From an uncultured Mycoplasma sp. (GTDB lineage: Bacteria; Bacillota_I; Bacilli_A; RF39; UBA660), in NCBI GenBank assembly GCA_945915275.1, contig CAMEEZ010000008.1:1-34076 (forward strand): a stretch of 34,076 nt of DNA. Reading direction: 5' to 3'. The notes below the pieces were generated by a model. The model worked only from the letters and a program-made list of their open reading frames with translations, was not told the DNA's origin and searched no databases. How positions within the stretch are numbered: position 1 is the first letter of the stretch; every line of letters starts with the position of its first letter. Below are positions 1 to 9,100 of this stretch, piece by piece. A program made the translations under genes and the position numbers.

Positions 1-1
1 A

Positions 2-1078
2 TATGAAGAATTTCATAATGTGAAAATAACTAAAAAAAATATATTAGATATTATTGAATTAAGTGATAAGTATATTACTAACAAGTTTAATCCGGATAAA
101 GCAATTGATCTATTAGACACAGTTTGTGCATATGTAAAAATGCAAAAACATATTAATAATGATAAAAAAGAGGTAAAAGATAAGATTAATTTAATTATTA
201 AATCTAAAGAAATGGCAATAAAAGAAAATAATTTTGCTGAAGCAATAAAATTAAAAAATAAAGAATTTTTATTAGCTGAAAAATTGAAAATAGTTAATAA
301 TGATATTTCAATAACTAAAAATGATATTTTAAAAGTTATAGGTGATAAATTAAATAAACCATTACCAGAAATACATCTTGAATATATTGATAATATTTAT
401 AATATCTTAAAAGAAAAGATTATTGGTCAAGAAGATGCCATTAATAAAATTTATGATACTTTAAAGAGATTCTTTTCTAAAGATTTAAACAAACCGTTGG
501 CGTTACATTTTATAGGACCAGAAGGTGTAGGAAAAAGTTATGTATCAAAGTTAATTTCAGAAGTATATGAAAAAAAATATCCTGTTGTTAATATTGATTT
601 TAAAGAATTTAAAGATAGTTCATCTTTAAATAAATTAATTGGAGTTTCAGCAGGATATGTGGGGTATGGAGATGATTATTTGTTAAAAAAAATAAAAGAT
701 AATAACTTTGCAATCGTTGTAATAGATAATTTTAATGAAGGTAGTGATAAGGTTAAATCATTAATTAAAGATATTATAAAAAAAGGAAAATACTTAAATG
801 GTAAAGGTGATATTATATATTGTTTAAATACTTTGTTCATTTTAACTTCAACAACTAAGCAAAATTCAGAAATGGGCTTTATTTATGAAAATGGTGATAA
901 TAATTCTGAAATAATGGATATAGGTAATGTAATTAGTTTTAAAAATATAGATATAAAAGTTTTGGAAAACTATTTAAAAGAAAAAGGAGTAAATGCGTTG
1001 GATATTTCGAAATTAAAAAAATTTAATTTTCATGAAGTAAATAAACTTTTAGAAAATTTCTCAATTGTAAATAATTAA
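2..1078 (+). CDS. Clp-type (ClpB/ClpC-like) AAA+ ATPase, 5'-truncated by window edge; degenerate D2 domain
   Basis: Frame is open to the window start (YEEFHNVKITKKNILDIIELSDKYITNKFNPDKAIDLLD resembles ClpC 'YEKYHHVK..LSDRYI.DRFLPDKAIDLID'). Walker A GPEGVGKS present; Walker B position reads VVIDNFNEG instead of DE. Confidence 0.75.
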   Translation, partial: YEEFHNVKITKKNILDIIELSDKYITNKFNPDKAIDLLDTVCAYVKMQKHINNDKKEVKDKINLIIKSKEMAIKENNFAEAIKLKNKEFLLAEKLKIVNNDISITKNDILKVIGDKLNKPLPEIHLEYIDNIYNILKEKIIGQEDAINKIYDTLKRFFSKDLNKPLALHFIGPEGVGKSYVSKLISEVYEKKYPVVNIDFKEFKDSSSLNKLIGVSAGYVGYGDDYLLKKIKDNNFAIVVIDNFNEGSDKVKSLIKDIIKKGKYLNGKGDIIYCLNTLFILTSTTKQNSEMGFIYENGDNNSEIMDIGNVISFKNIDIKVLENYLKEKGVNALDISKLKKFNFHEVNKLLENFSIVNN

Positions 1079-1112
1079 AAAAGCTTTTATCTAAATAAAA
1101 GCTTTTTTTATT
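1078..1112. terminator. Bidirectional intrinsic terminator between convergent genes
   Basis: aaaaagcttttat-ctaa-ataaaagcttttttta hairpin, A-tract and T-tract on both sides. Confidence 0.8.
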
Positions 1113-1975
1113 TATTGGGCTGAGTTGTATTGCTTTTCTGCTAATGAACCACGTTTTTTTCCTTGTTCGTTTCTATTGGCTGGTACTTCATAATAAATAC
1201 AATAATATTCCGCAGCTTCATAAGCGCCTTCTGCAGTATCCGGAGTGTTTTTTAATTTTTCATAAACTTTTGGATAACTATTTTTTAATTCATATTCATA
1301 AAATTTCATCTGTCCTTCAACAGTTGTATAATCATAGCCATTTTTATTACAATAGTTTATTAAATTTGTTTTTCTACTATTATGCCATTGAGATAGTCCA
1401 TAAGATGTACCATTATCTCCATTTGTCGTAGTATTAAATCTTGATTCATGATACATATTAGCCATTACAGCAGTTGCTGCAGCTCTATTAAGTCCCATTT
1501 CATTCATTAAATATTTTTCAATTTCTGAAACATTTTCTTGATTACTATCCGAAGGCCATTCTCCTGTAACAGTTCCATCACTGATTGTTGATGTGCTTTG
1601 AACGTTTGATTCTGGTTCATTATGTGAATTAGATGGCTGGGAGTTATGTTGTTCGGGAATGTCTTCAATATTGTCAAATATAGAAAACGCATTATCTATA
1701 GTATTACTAATATTAGCTTGAGTATTTTGATATATCTCAGAATTTTCAATTTTTTGAATATTATCAGAAATGTTGCTTCGAATATTATTTGCATTTTCTT
1801 TAAGATTTTGATACATTTCTGTTTTTTGTAATTCACTAAGTACTTGATTTTTATATGCTTCATAATCAGCTAATTTTTGTTTTGTTTCTGTCGATATATT
1901 TTTTGAAATTACTTTTTTCGCTGAATCACTCAGATTTATACTGAGCTTACTCATTTTTGTTGGTACTGTTGCCAT
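1112..1975 (-). CDS. Putative effector/cell-wall hydrolase: MATVPT-type N-terminus plus phage-tail-lysozyme-like C-terminal domain
   Basis: C-terminus EKYLMNEMGLNRAAATAVMANMYHESRFNTTTNGDNGTSYGLSQWHNSRKTNLINYC resembles phage tail lysozyme (Phage_lysozyme2 type) domains; N-terminus near-identical to ORF 14726-15577; RBS gaggtg. Confidence 0.75.
   Translation of the reverse strand: MATVPTKMSKLSINLSDSAKKVISKNISTETKQKLADYEAYKNQVLSELQKTEMYQNLKENANNIRSNISDNIQKIENSEIYQNTQANISNTIDNAFSIFDNIEDIPEQHNSQPSNSHNEPESNVQSTSTISDGTVTGEWPSDSNQENVSEIEKYLMNEMGLNRAAATAVMANMYHESRFNTTTNGDNGTSYGLSQWHNSRKTNLINYCNKNGYDYTTVEGQMKFYEYELKNSYPKVYEKLKNTPDTAEGAYEAAEYYCIYYEVPANRNEQGKKRGSLAEKQYNSAQ
1851..1975 (-). repeat. Inverted repeat arm (125 nt identical to 14726-14850 on the other strand)
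   Basis: Direct comparison of reverse complement with 14726-14850; identical through ...gattatgaagcatata, with diverged similarity continuing ~85-90 nt further. Confidence 0.9.
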
Positions 1976-2030
1976 TTTACACCTCTATTTTAATTATAAA
2001 ATTTTATTAATAATAATGTCAATTAGTAAA

Positions 2031-4244
2031 CTATTCGTCTTCTTTTAATTTTACTAAAACTTCACGAGGTTTACTTGTTCCTGTTGCTGGACCTATAATG
2101 CCTCTTTCTTCAAGTAAATCTACAATTCTTGCAGCCCGGTTATAGCCAAATCTAAATCTTCTTTGAAGAAGTGATGCACTTATTTTTCCGGTTTGAATTG
2201 CAAATTCTACAACTTCATTGTACATTGGATCATCATATTCTTCAGGCTCATTACTTTTTCCATTATAAGAAGGAGTATCTGAATTAAATAGGGTATCGTT
2301 ATATTGAGCTTTTTGAGCACTTACACAATAATCAATAATTCTTTTAATTTCTTCATCAGAAATATAACATCCTTGAATTCTTATTGGAGAATTTTCGCCC
2401 ATTGGTAAATAAAGCATATCTCCTTTACCTAATAATTTTTCAGCTCCACTCATATCTAAAATAGTACGGGAGTCAATATTACTTGAAACAGCAAAGGAAA
2501 TACGAGAAGGTATATTACTTTTAACTACACCAGTAATAACATCTGTTGATGGCCTTTGGGTTGCAACTATTAAGTGAATTCCAGCAGCTCTGGCCATTTG
2601 GGTGATACGCATAATAGAATCTTCAACTTCTTTGGAAGCAACTAACATTAAGTCGGCTAATTCATCGATTATTACTACAATATATGGCATGATAGGAGAT
2701 GGCTTATCAGGATGTTTTTTATTTTCCTTTTGAATCATCTCATTATATGAAGTAATATTTTTGGCTCCAGCTTCTTCAAATGTATTATATCTTCTTTCCA
2801 TTTCTCCAACAATTTTTTGTAAGGCTATAGATGCTTTTTTGGGATCTGTAACAACTGGAGTCATTAAATGAGGAACACCATTATAATTTGAAAGTTCAAC
2901 TTTTTTAGGGTCTACTAAGACTAGTTTTACTTCATTTGGTCTATATCTCATTAAGATAGATGCTAAGATAGTATTTATGCATACTGATTTACCACTACCT
3001 GTTGCTCCTGCTATTAAAAGGTGAGGAGTTTTAGCAATATCCATAACTTTTGGAGTTCCCATAATATCTTTTCCTAAGGCAACAACTATTTTACCTTCTT
3101 TGCCTTTAAAATCAGCTCCAAGTATTTCTTTAACTTTTACCATACTAATTGATGGATTAGGTATTTCAACTCCAATAGTGCTTTTGCCTGGTATAGGAGC
3201 TTGAATTCGCACATCTTTAGCAGCAAGTGCTAATGCAATTTCCTTATTAATACTTAAAATTTTACTAACTTTAGTACCATTAGGAACAACAAGTTCATAT
3301 TGGGTAACTGCAGGGCCAATATGGATAGCTACAACTTTTCCACTTATACCAAAATCGGATAAAACATTTTCTAATAATTCTTTGCTTGTTTTTGTAAAAT
3401 CATTAGAATTTGTTTTTTTGTTTACAATAGGATTGTCTAATAATGATAGTGAAGGTAAATTATATTCTTGTTCATCTTGGGTAGTTTTTGGGTGATCATC
3501 ATCTAAATTATCTTTTTGAATATTTGTTTTTAATTCTTCAACGCTTGTGATGATAATTTTATCTTCTTTCGGTTTTTCATCTTTTTCATATTCTAAAGTA
3601 TCTGTATTAAATTTTCTTTCGGCTACTAAAGTATCTTTATTTTTCCTTTTTGGTAAGTGCAATTTATTTTTCCAACTTGCCAATAAAGCATCTAATTTAA
3701 TGTTAAATAACAATATAAATCCAAATAACGCAATTATAAACGTAATTATTTTTGTTCCTGTTATTCCAAATAATATGGTTAATCCAGTTGATACAAGTGC
3801 TCCAATCATTCCACCACCAATTTCAATAGTTGATGTTCCAGATGTTAGTAGAGCAGTATCATTATTTATTGTATCGATTCTTTCCATGTATTGATTTAAA
3901 GACTTACTTAATATTTCTTTAGGACTTTCGCAATTGTTAACAAAGCCGAAGTGGCTAGTTACTAAAATAACGCCAAAGATAACATAAAGACCAATTAATT
4001 TTGCTGAAACAAATTTAGGCGTTTTTCTTTTTATAAGCATATAAAGACCTATAATAATTACAAAAAGCAATAATAGCATCCACCATATTCCTACTAGAAA
4101 CATTGCAAATTTTTTTATTAGTGAACCTACAAATCCAAAACCAAAACCGATAAAACCGATTAAAATTAGTAAAAGACCAGTAAGTTCTACACTATAACCT
4201 GATGTGTTAGATTCATTATTTTTAGATTTTTTACGTTTTGCCAT
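2031..4244 (-). CDS. ftsK: DNA translocase FtsK/SpoIIIE
   Basis: N-terminal TM segments, Walker A GATGSGKSV, FtsK core (KVELSNYNGVPHL, ATQRPSTDVITGVVKSNIPSRI), C-terminal winged-helix gamma domain (LLQRRFRFGYNRAARIVDLLEERGIIGP). Confidence 0.97.
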   Translation of the reverse strand: MAKRKKSKNNESNTSGYSVELTGLLLILIGFIGFGFGFVGSLIKKFAMFLVGIWWMLLLLFVIIIGLYMLIKRKTPKFVSAKLIGLYVIFGVILVTSHFGFVNNCESPKEILSKSLNQYMERIDTINNDTALLTSGTSTIEIGGGMIGALVSTGLTILFGITGTKIITFIIALFGFILLFNIKLDALLASWKNKLHLPKRKNKDTLVAERKFNTDTLEYEKDEKPKEDKIIITSVEELKTNIQKDNLDDDHPKTTQDEQEYNLPSLSLLDNPIVNKKTNSNDFTKTSKELLENVLSDFGISGKVVAIHIGPAVTQYELVVPNGTKVSKILSINKEIALALAAKDVRIQAPIPGKSTIGVEIPNPSISMVKVKEILGADFKGKEGKIVVALGKDIMGTPKVMDIAKTPHLLIAGATGSGKSVCINTILASILMRYRPNEVKLVLVDPKKVELSNYNGVPHLMTPVVTDPKKASIALQKIVGEMERRYNTFEEAGAKNITSYNEMIQKENKKHPDKPSPIMPYIVVIIDELADLMLVASKEVEDSIMRITQMARAAGIHLIVATQRPSTDVITGVVKSNIPSRISFAVSSNIDSRTILDMSGAEKLLGKGDMLYLPMGENSPIRIQGCYISDEEIKRIIDYCVSAQKAQYNDTLFNSDTPSYNGKSNEPEEYDDPMYNEVVEFAIQTGKISASLLQRRFRFGYNRAARIVDLLEERGIIGPATGTSKPREVLVKLKEDE

Positions 4245-4321
4245 ATTATATTCACCATATATAATTATAACTTAAAATAGTTAATAATGCAAAATTAATA
4301 ATAAAAAAAGAACACTATTTA

Positions 4322-4882
4322 TTAATAGTATCCTTTACTTATATAATAATCATATAATTCTTTAAATCGATTAAAATGAATTACTTCACGTTGTCTTAAA
4401 AATAATAGAGGACCAATTACGTCTTCATCTGTCGCAAGTTGTAATAAATTTTCATAAGTTGCTCGAGCTTTTTGCTCAGCAGCCATATCTTCAGATAAAT
4501 CTACAATAGGATTTCCTGTTGAAGCAAAACTTATGGCATTATATGCAACTCCATTTGAATCCATTGGGTATAATCCTTTATTATGTTCTGTGAAAAATGT
4601 TCCAAGACCTGCTTCTTCTAATTCTTTTGGATTAGCGTCTTTGATTAGTTGATAAACCATGGTACAAATCATTTCTGCATGTCCCATTTCTTCTGTTGCT
4701 ATATCATTTAAAAGGGCTTTACCTTTGTCATCTGGCATATTAAATTTTTGAGAAAAATATCTTGTTGATGCTCCTAATTCTCCGTTTGGACCACCAAATT
4801 GAGTAATAAGATAACGAGCCATTTTTAAATCTTTTTTCTTAATATTAATAGGATATTGGGTTGTTTTGACATAACTAAACAT
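4322..4882 (-). CDS. cotJC: CotJC-like manganese-catalase-family protein
   Basis: MFSYVKTTQYP...KMARYLITQFGGPNGELGASTRYFSQKF..IATEEMGHAEMI...FLRQREVIHFNRFKE; start moved to internal ATG overlapping upstream gene stop. Confidence 0.88.
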   Translation of the reverse strand: MFSYVKTTQYPINIKKKDLKMARYLITQFGGPNGELGASTRYFSQKFNMPDDKGKALLNDIATEEMGHAEMICTMVYQLIKDANPKELEEAGLGTFFTEHNKGLYPMDSNGVAYNAISFASTGNPIVDLSEDMAAEQKARATYENLLQLATDEDVIGPLLFLRQREVIHFNRFKELYDYYISKGYY

Positions 4883-5300
4883 ACATTGAACCTCCAGTCT
4901 TTTCCCAAGGAAAACTTGATACCCAATTAAAGTTTTTTCCACTAACTTGTTCTAATTTTAATGGGCCATATTCTTTTGCATATTCCTCTTCAAGAGTTTC
5001 TTTTTGTTTGATTAATGATTTAAAAGTTTGAAGCTTTTCTTGATTATCAGGATGTAAATCTAAATATAAATTTAAATCATTTATAGCAAAATTTAAGGCC
5101 ATAATTTTATAAAGTTTTTCTTCTTTTTGGTTATTTGCTTTTATTTGCTTAACTTTAAAATTTTTATAGGGCTTATATTCATTTTCAAACATATTTCCTT
5201 TCATAAATCCTTCATCAATAGAATAAAGTTGGTCATTATAATCATTATCAGAAATTCCAATAAAAGATATCAATCCTAAGTCACTATCATTAAATAACAT
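4875..5300 (-). CDS. CotJA-CotJB-like fusion protein
   Basis: C-terminal half KIMALNFAINDLNLYLDLHPDNQE...EEEYAKEYGPLKLE...WVSSFPWE matches CotJB pattern; N-terminal YSIDEGFMKGNMFENEYKPYKNF resembles CotJA. Start at ATG preceded by aggaggt. Confidence 0.75.
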   Translation of the reverse strand: MLFNDSDLGLISFIGISDNDYNDQLYSIDEGFMKGNMFENEYKPYKNFKVKQIKANNQKEEKLYKIMALNFAINDLNLYLDLHPDNQEKLQTFKSLIKQKETLEEEYAKEYGPLKLEQVSGKNFNWVSSFPWEKTGGSMYV

Positions 5301-5358
5301 TTTTTTACCTCCTATCATAGGGTATGATTAACCATAACTTTGGTGTAGGCACTAAAAT

Positions 5359-5387
5359 TTGCAAAAGGTCAAAATAAATGTTATACT
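5359..5387 (+). promoter_or_regulatory. Sigma-A-like promoter for zinc-ribbon gene
   Basis: TTGCAA - 17 nt - TATACT upstream of ORF 5420. Confidence 0.55.
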
Positions 5388-5419
5388 AACAATGTATAAG
5401 AACATAGAGGAGAATTAGT

Positions 5420-6064
5420 ATGAAATGTCCAAATTGTGAAAAGCAGAATAAACCTGGAGTGAAGAATTGTGAATATTGTAATAAAATTATGCCAGTTAGA
5501 AAGAAAAAGACAATTCCTAAAAAAGAAGAAACAAAAGATAAATTAAAAAATGAGCCAATTATAGAATTAAGTGAAGAAAAAAAAGCTATAAAAAAATTAA
5601 TAAAAAAAATTAAAAAAATTAATAAAATGATATATGTGTATATATTTTTAGTGATTTCTATTATTATATTAATTTTAATGTATAATAATAAATTGCATAC
5701 TATAACATGCAAAGTTAATAATAATAGTGAAACAGAAAAGTATAATATAAAGTTAACGATAAAAAGAAATAAAGATGATATAACAGGATTTAAATATGTA
5801 ACTCATAGTACAACGAATAGTTATGATGAAACCTTAGAATCTCGTTATAAAATAATTATTGAAGAGCTAAAGAAAAAAGATGATTATTCTGAAATAGTTA
5901 AATCAAGATTGAATAATAGAAGTTGGGAAATAAAATATACCTTTAATTCAGATTATTTAGACAAGACTTATGAATATATAGGTATTGATTTATCTCCTTA
6001 TATGAATGATGTAGAATCTTTAGTTGAAGTTTTAGAAAAAGAAGTTGGATTTAGTTGTAAATAA
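5420..6064 (+). CDS. Zinc-ribbon, single-TM protein of unknown function
   Basis: N-terminal CPNCEKQNKPGVKNCEYC zinc ribbon, lysine-rich linker, one TM (YVYIFLVISIIILILMY), extracytoplasmic C-terminal domain; RBS agaggag. Confidence 0.75.
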   Translation: MKCPNCEKQNKPGVKNCEYCNKIMPVRKKKTIPKKEETKDKLKNEPIIELSEEKKAIKKLIKKIKKINKMIYVYIFLVISIIILILMYNNKLHTITCKVNNNSETEKYNIKLTIKRNKDDITGFKYVTHSTTNSYDETLESRYKIIIEELKKKDDYSEIVKSRLNNRSWEIKYTFNSDYLDKTYEYIGIDLSPYMNDVESLVEVLEKEVGFSCK

Positions 6065-6074
6065 ATTAAAAGTT

Positions 6075-6129
6075 GAAAGGAAATTTTATAAATTTATTTA
6101 TTGCGTAAAATTTCCTTTTTTTGTATAAT
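6075..6129 (+). promoter_or_regulatory. Overlapping intrinsic terminator and sigma-A-like promoter upstream of essC
   Basis: 13-bp perfect stem AAAGGAAATTTTA/TAAAATTTCCTTT followed by T-run; TTGCGT (6101-6106) - 17 nt - TATAAT (6124-6129). Confidence 0.65.
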
Positions 6130-6164
6130 GAATAATAGTGGAGAATATAAAGGAGGTATAACTT

Positions 6165-9100
6165 ATGGATATTTTATTACTAGGTAATAAAACAATTTTT
6201 AAGTTAAAACTACCTTTAAGAGTTGAAGGAAGCTTTTTTTTGGTTGATCCTATTACTGGTGAGAATTTATTTATTGTTGAGGCTAATGGGAATAATTGGG
6301 TTATTTTTAGTTCTTCGGAAGCAAAGCTTATAGATAAAACAAATACAATTGTTGAAAAAACAATAATCAAAGATGGAGAATATTATTTAATAGATAATAA
6401 TGGCAAGAAAAATGTTATTTATTGTCAAAATTCATGTGATAGTACTTTTAAAATGTATAAAGTTAATTCACAAGGTAACCTTGTTATAGGTAGAACAGAT
6501 TCTGCTAATATTAAATATAGTAATGCATATATTAAAGAAAATCATTTAGAGTTAAATTATATAAATAGTGAATGGGAACTAAAAACTGAACCATCATCAT
6601 TTGTATATTTAAATGAAGGATTAATAAATAAAAATGATATCAAATTAAAACATGGAGATATGATATTTACGTATGGTTTAAAAATAATAGTTATGAATGG
6701 CTTTATTTTTATGAATAATCCTAATAATAATGTTAAGATAAACACAAATATGATAACTTCGGTAGTGATATCTGAAAAAAAAGTGCCTTACGAAGAAGTT
6801 AAGGAAGTTGATTATTATAAAGATGATGATTATTATTTTAATACTCCAAGAATAAGAAGATTTATTGATACATATGAATTAAATATAGCTAATCCACCAT
6901 CAAAAATTAGTGATGAAGAAATGCCTTTAATATTGACTTTGGGGCCAATGTTAACAATGGCTTTGATGTCTGTTTTAACTTTTTCTAATGTGCTTTCAAG
7001 AATAATAAGTGGTCAAACGACTTTTTCTCAAAGCTGGTTACAATTATTTTCAGCGATTATAATGTTGACAACAAGTTTACTATGGCCAAATCTGATGAAA
7101 AGTTATCAAAAAAAGCAAAAAAAGAAAAAAGAAGAAATACGTAAAGAAAAGTATTTGGCATATTTAGAAGAAAAAAGAAAAGAGATTATTGCAGAAACTA
7201 TTAATCAACAAACTATTTTAAAAGAAAATTTATTACCACTTAATAGTTATTATGAAACTATTGTAAATAAGAGTAGAACATTGTGGGAAAGAAAAATTAC
7301 GCAAAGAGATTTTTTAACCGTTAGAGTTGGAATAGGTGATATGCCTATTGATATGAATATTTCATTTAATGAAGATGATTTTGTTATTGAAAAAGATGTC
7401 TTAAAAGAAGTGGCTACAAAAATGGTTGAAGATGCCAAAATGCTTCATCAAGTTCCAATTAGTTATTCGTTTTTTGGAAAACAAGCAACGGCAATTATGG
7501 GTAAAAATATTTTAGTTAGACCTTTTGTAAATAATATATTATTACAAATGATTGCTTCACATAGTTATGATGAATTAAAGATTGTAATTTTTACTAATGA
7601 AGAAAATAAATCCGAATGGGAAGTATATAAAGAGTTGCCTCATTTATTTAGTAATGATAAATCAGTTCGGTTTTATGCAACAAATGCTGAATCAAGTAAA
7701 AATTTAAGTGCATATTTAGAACAAGAATTTTATAAAAGAGCTGCTAATACTCAAGAAACAGAAATAGTTGAAAAAGAAGAAGAAGAACCAAATGGAAGGG
7801 AAGAAATAACTTATACTCCTTATTATTTAATATTAACTGATGATTATTTGAAAATAAGAAAATTAGGAATATGTGAATACGTTTTTGGAAACAAAAATAA
7901 TTTTGGATTTAGTTTTGTGGTGTTAGATAATAGATTATCAAGACTTCCTAGTAGTTGTACAAATTTTATAATGTTAGATAATCCTGTTAGTAGTATTTTG
8001 AAAAATGAAGTTGATAATTATAGTCAACAAGTGTTTACTAGTGAAATAGATGACACAATTGATATGGAAAAATGTGTGGCTTCTCTTTCTAATGTTCCGA
8101 TAGAATTTGAACAAGATTTAAGATATTTGCCTACTTCTCTTTCTTTTTTAGAAATGTATGGCGTTGGAAAAGTTGAACAATTAAACATAATGAATAGATG
8201 GAAATTAAATGACCCAACAAAAAGCTTAAGAGCAGCTTTAGGTGTTAATGACCAATCTAATATTATTTACTTGGATTTACATGAAAAATATCATGGTCCT
8301 CACGGGCTTATTGCGGGAACAACAGGTAGTGGTAAATCTGAGTTTATTATAACTTATATTTTATCAATGTCAGTTAATTATAGTCCTAATGAAGTTGCTT
8401 TTATATTAATTGATTATAAAGGTGGTGGACTTGCCGGAGCTTTTGAAAATAAAAAAAATAATGTGCGATTACCACATTTAGCTGGAACAATTACTAACTT
8501 AGATAAAAATGAATTAAATAGAACATTGGTTAGTATTCAAAGTGAACTTAAAAGAAGGCAAAGTGTATTTAATGAAGCAAGAGACTTTTTAGGTGAAAGT
8601 ACAATAGATATATATAAATATCAAAAATTCTTTAGAGAACATAAATTGGATAAACCGATGCCTCATTTATTTATTATTTGTGATGAGTTTGCAGAATTAA
8701 AAGCTCAACAGCCTGATTTTATGGACAATCTTATTTCTGCTGCGCGTATAGGGCGTAGTTTAGGAGTTCATTTGATTTTAGCAACACAAAAGCCTAGTGG
8801 AGTAGTTAATGATCAAATTTGGAGTAATACCAAGTTTAGAGTTTGTTTAAAAGTGGCAACAACAGGAGATAGTAATGAAATTATAAAATGTCCAGATGCT
8901 GCAGAAATAAAAAATGCTGGTAGGTTTTACTTGCAAGTTGGAACAAATGAAATATTTGTCTTAGGACAATCAGGATGGTGTGGAGCTCCTTATGTTCCTT
9001 CAGATGTTTTAAAAAAAGAATATGATCGTTCGGTATCTTTTATTGATGATACTGGTAATGTTATTAAGAATCTTTCTGATGAAGGAAGTAAAAAGTCTGC

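Noticed and set aside
1144-1831. ORFs 1144-1431(+), 1507-1692(-), 1646-1831(+)
   Set aside because: Overlap the lysozyme-like CDS, low-complexity composition, no RBS or family similarity; the extra minus ORF is a shifted frame of the real gene.
3547-3894. 115-aa plus-strand ORF antisense to ftsK
   Set aside because: Lies within a strongly supported ftsK frame; AT-rich antisense artefact.
5386-5712. 108-aa hydrophobic minus ORF antisense to the zinc-ribbon gene
   Set aside because: Hydrophobicity results from antisense of a Lys/Ile-rich region; zinc-ribbon ORF has RBS and promoter.
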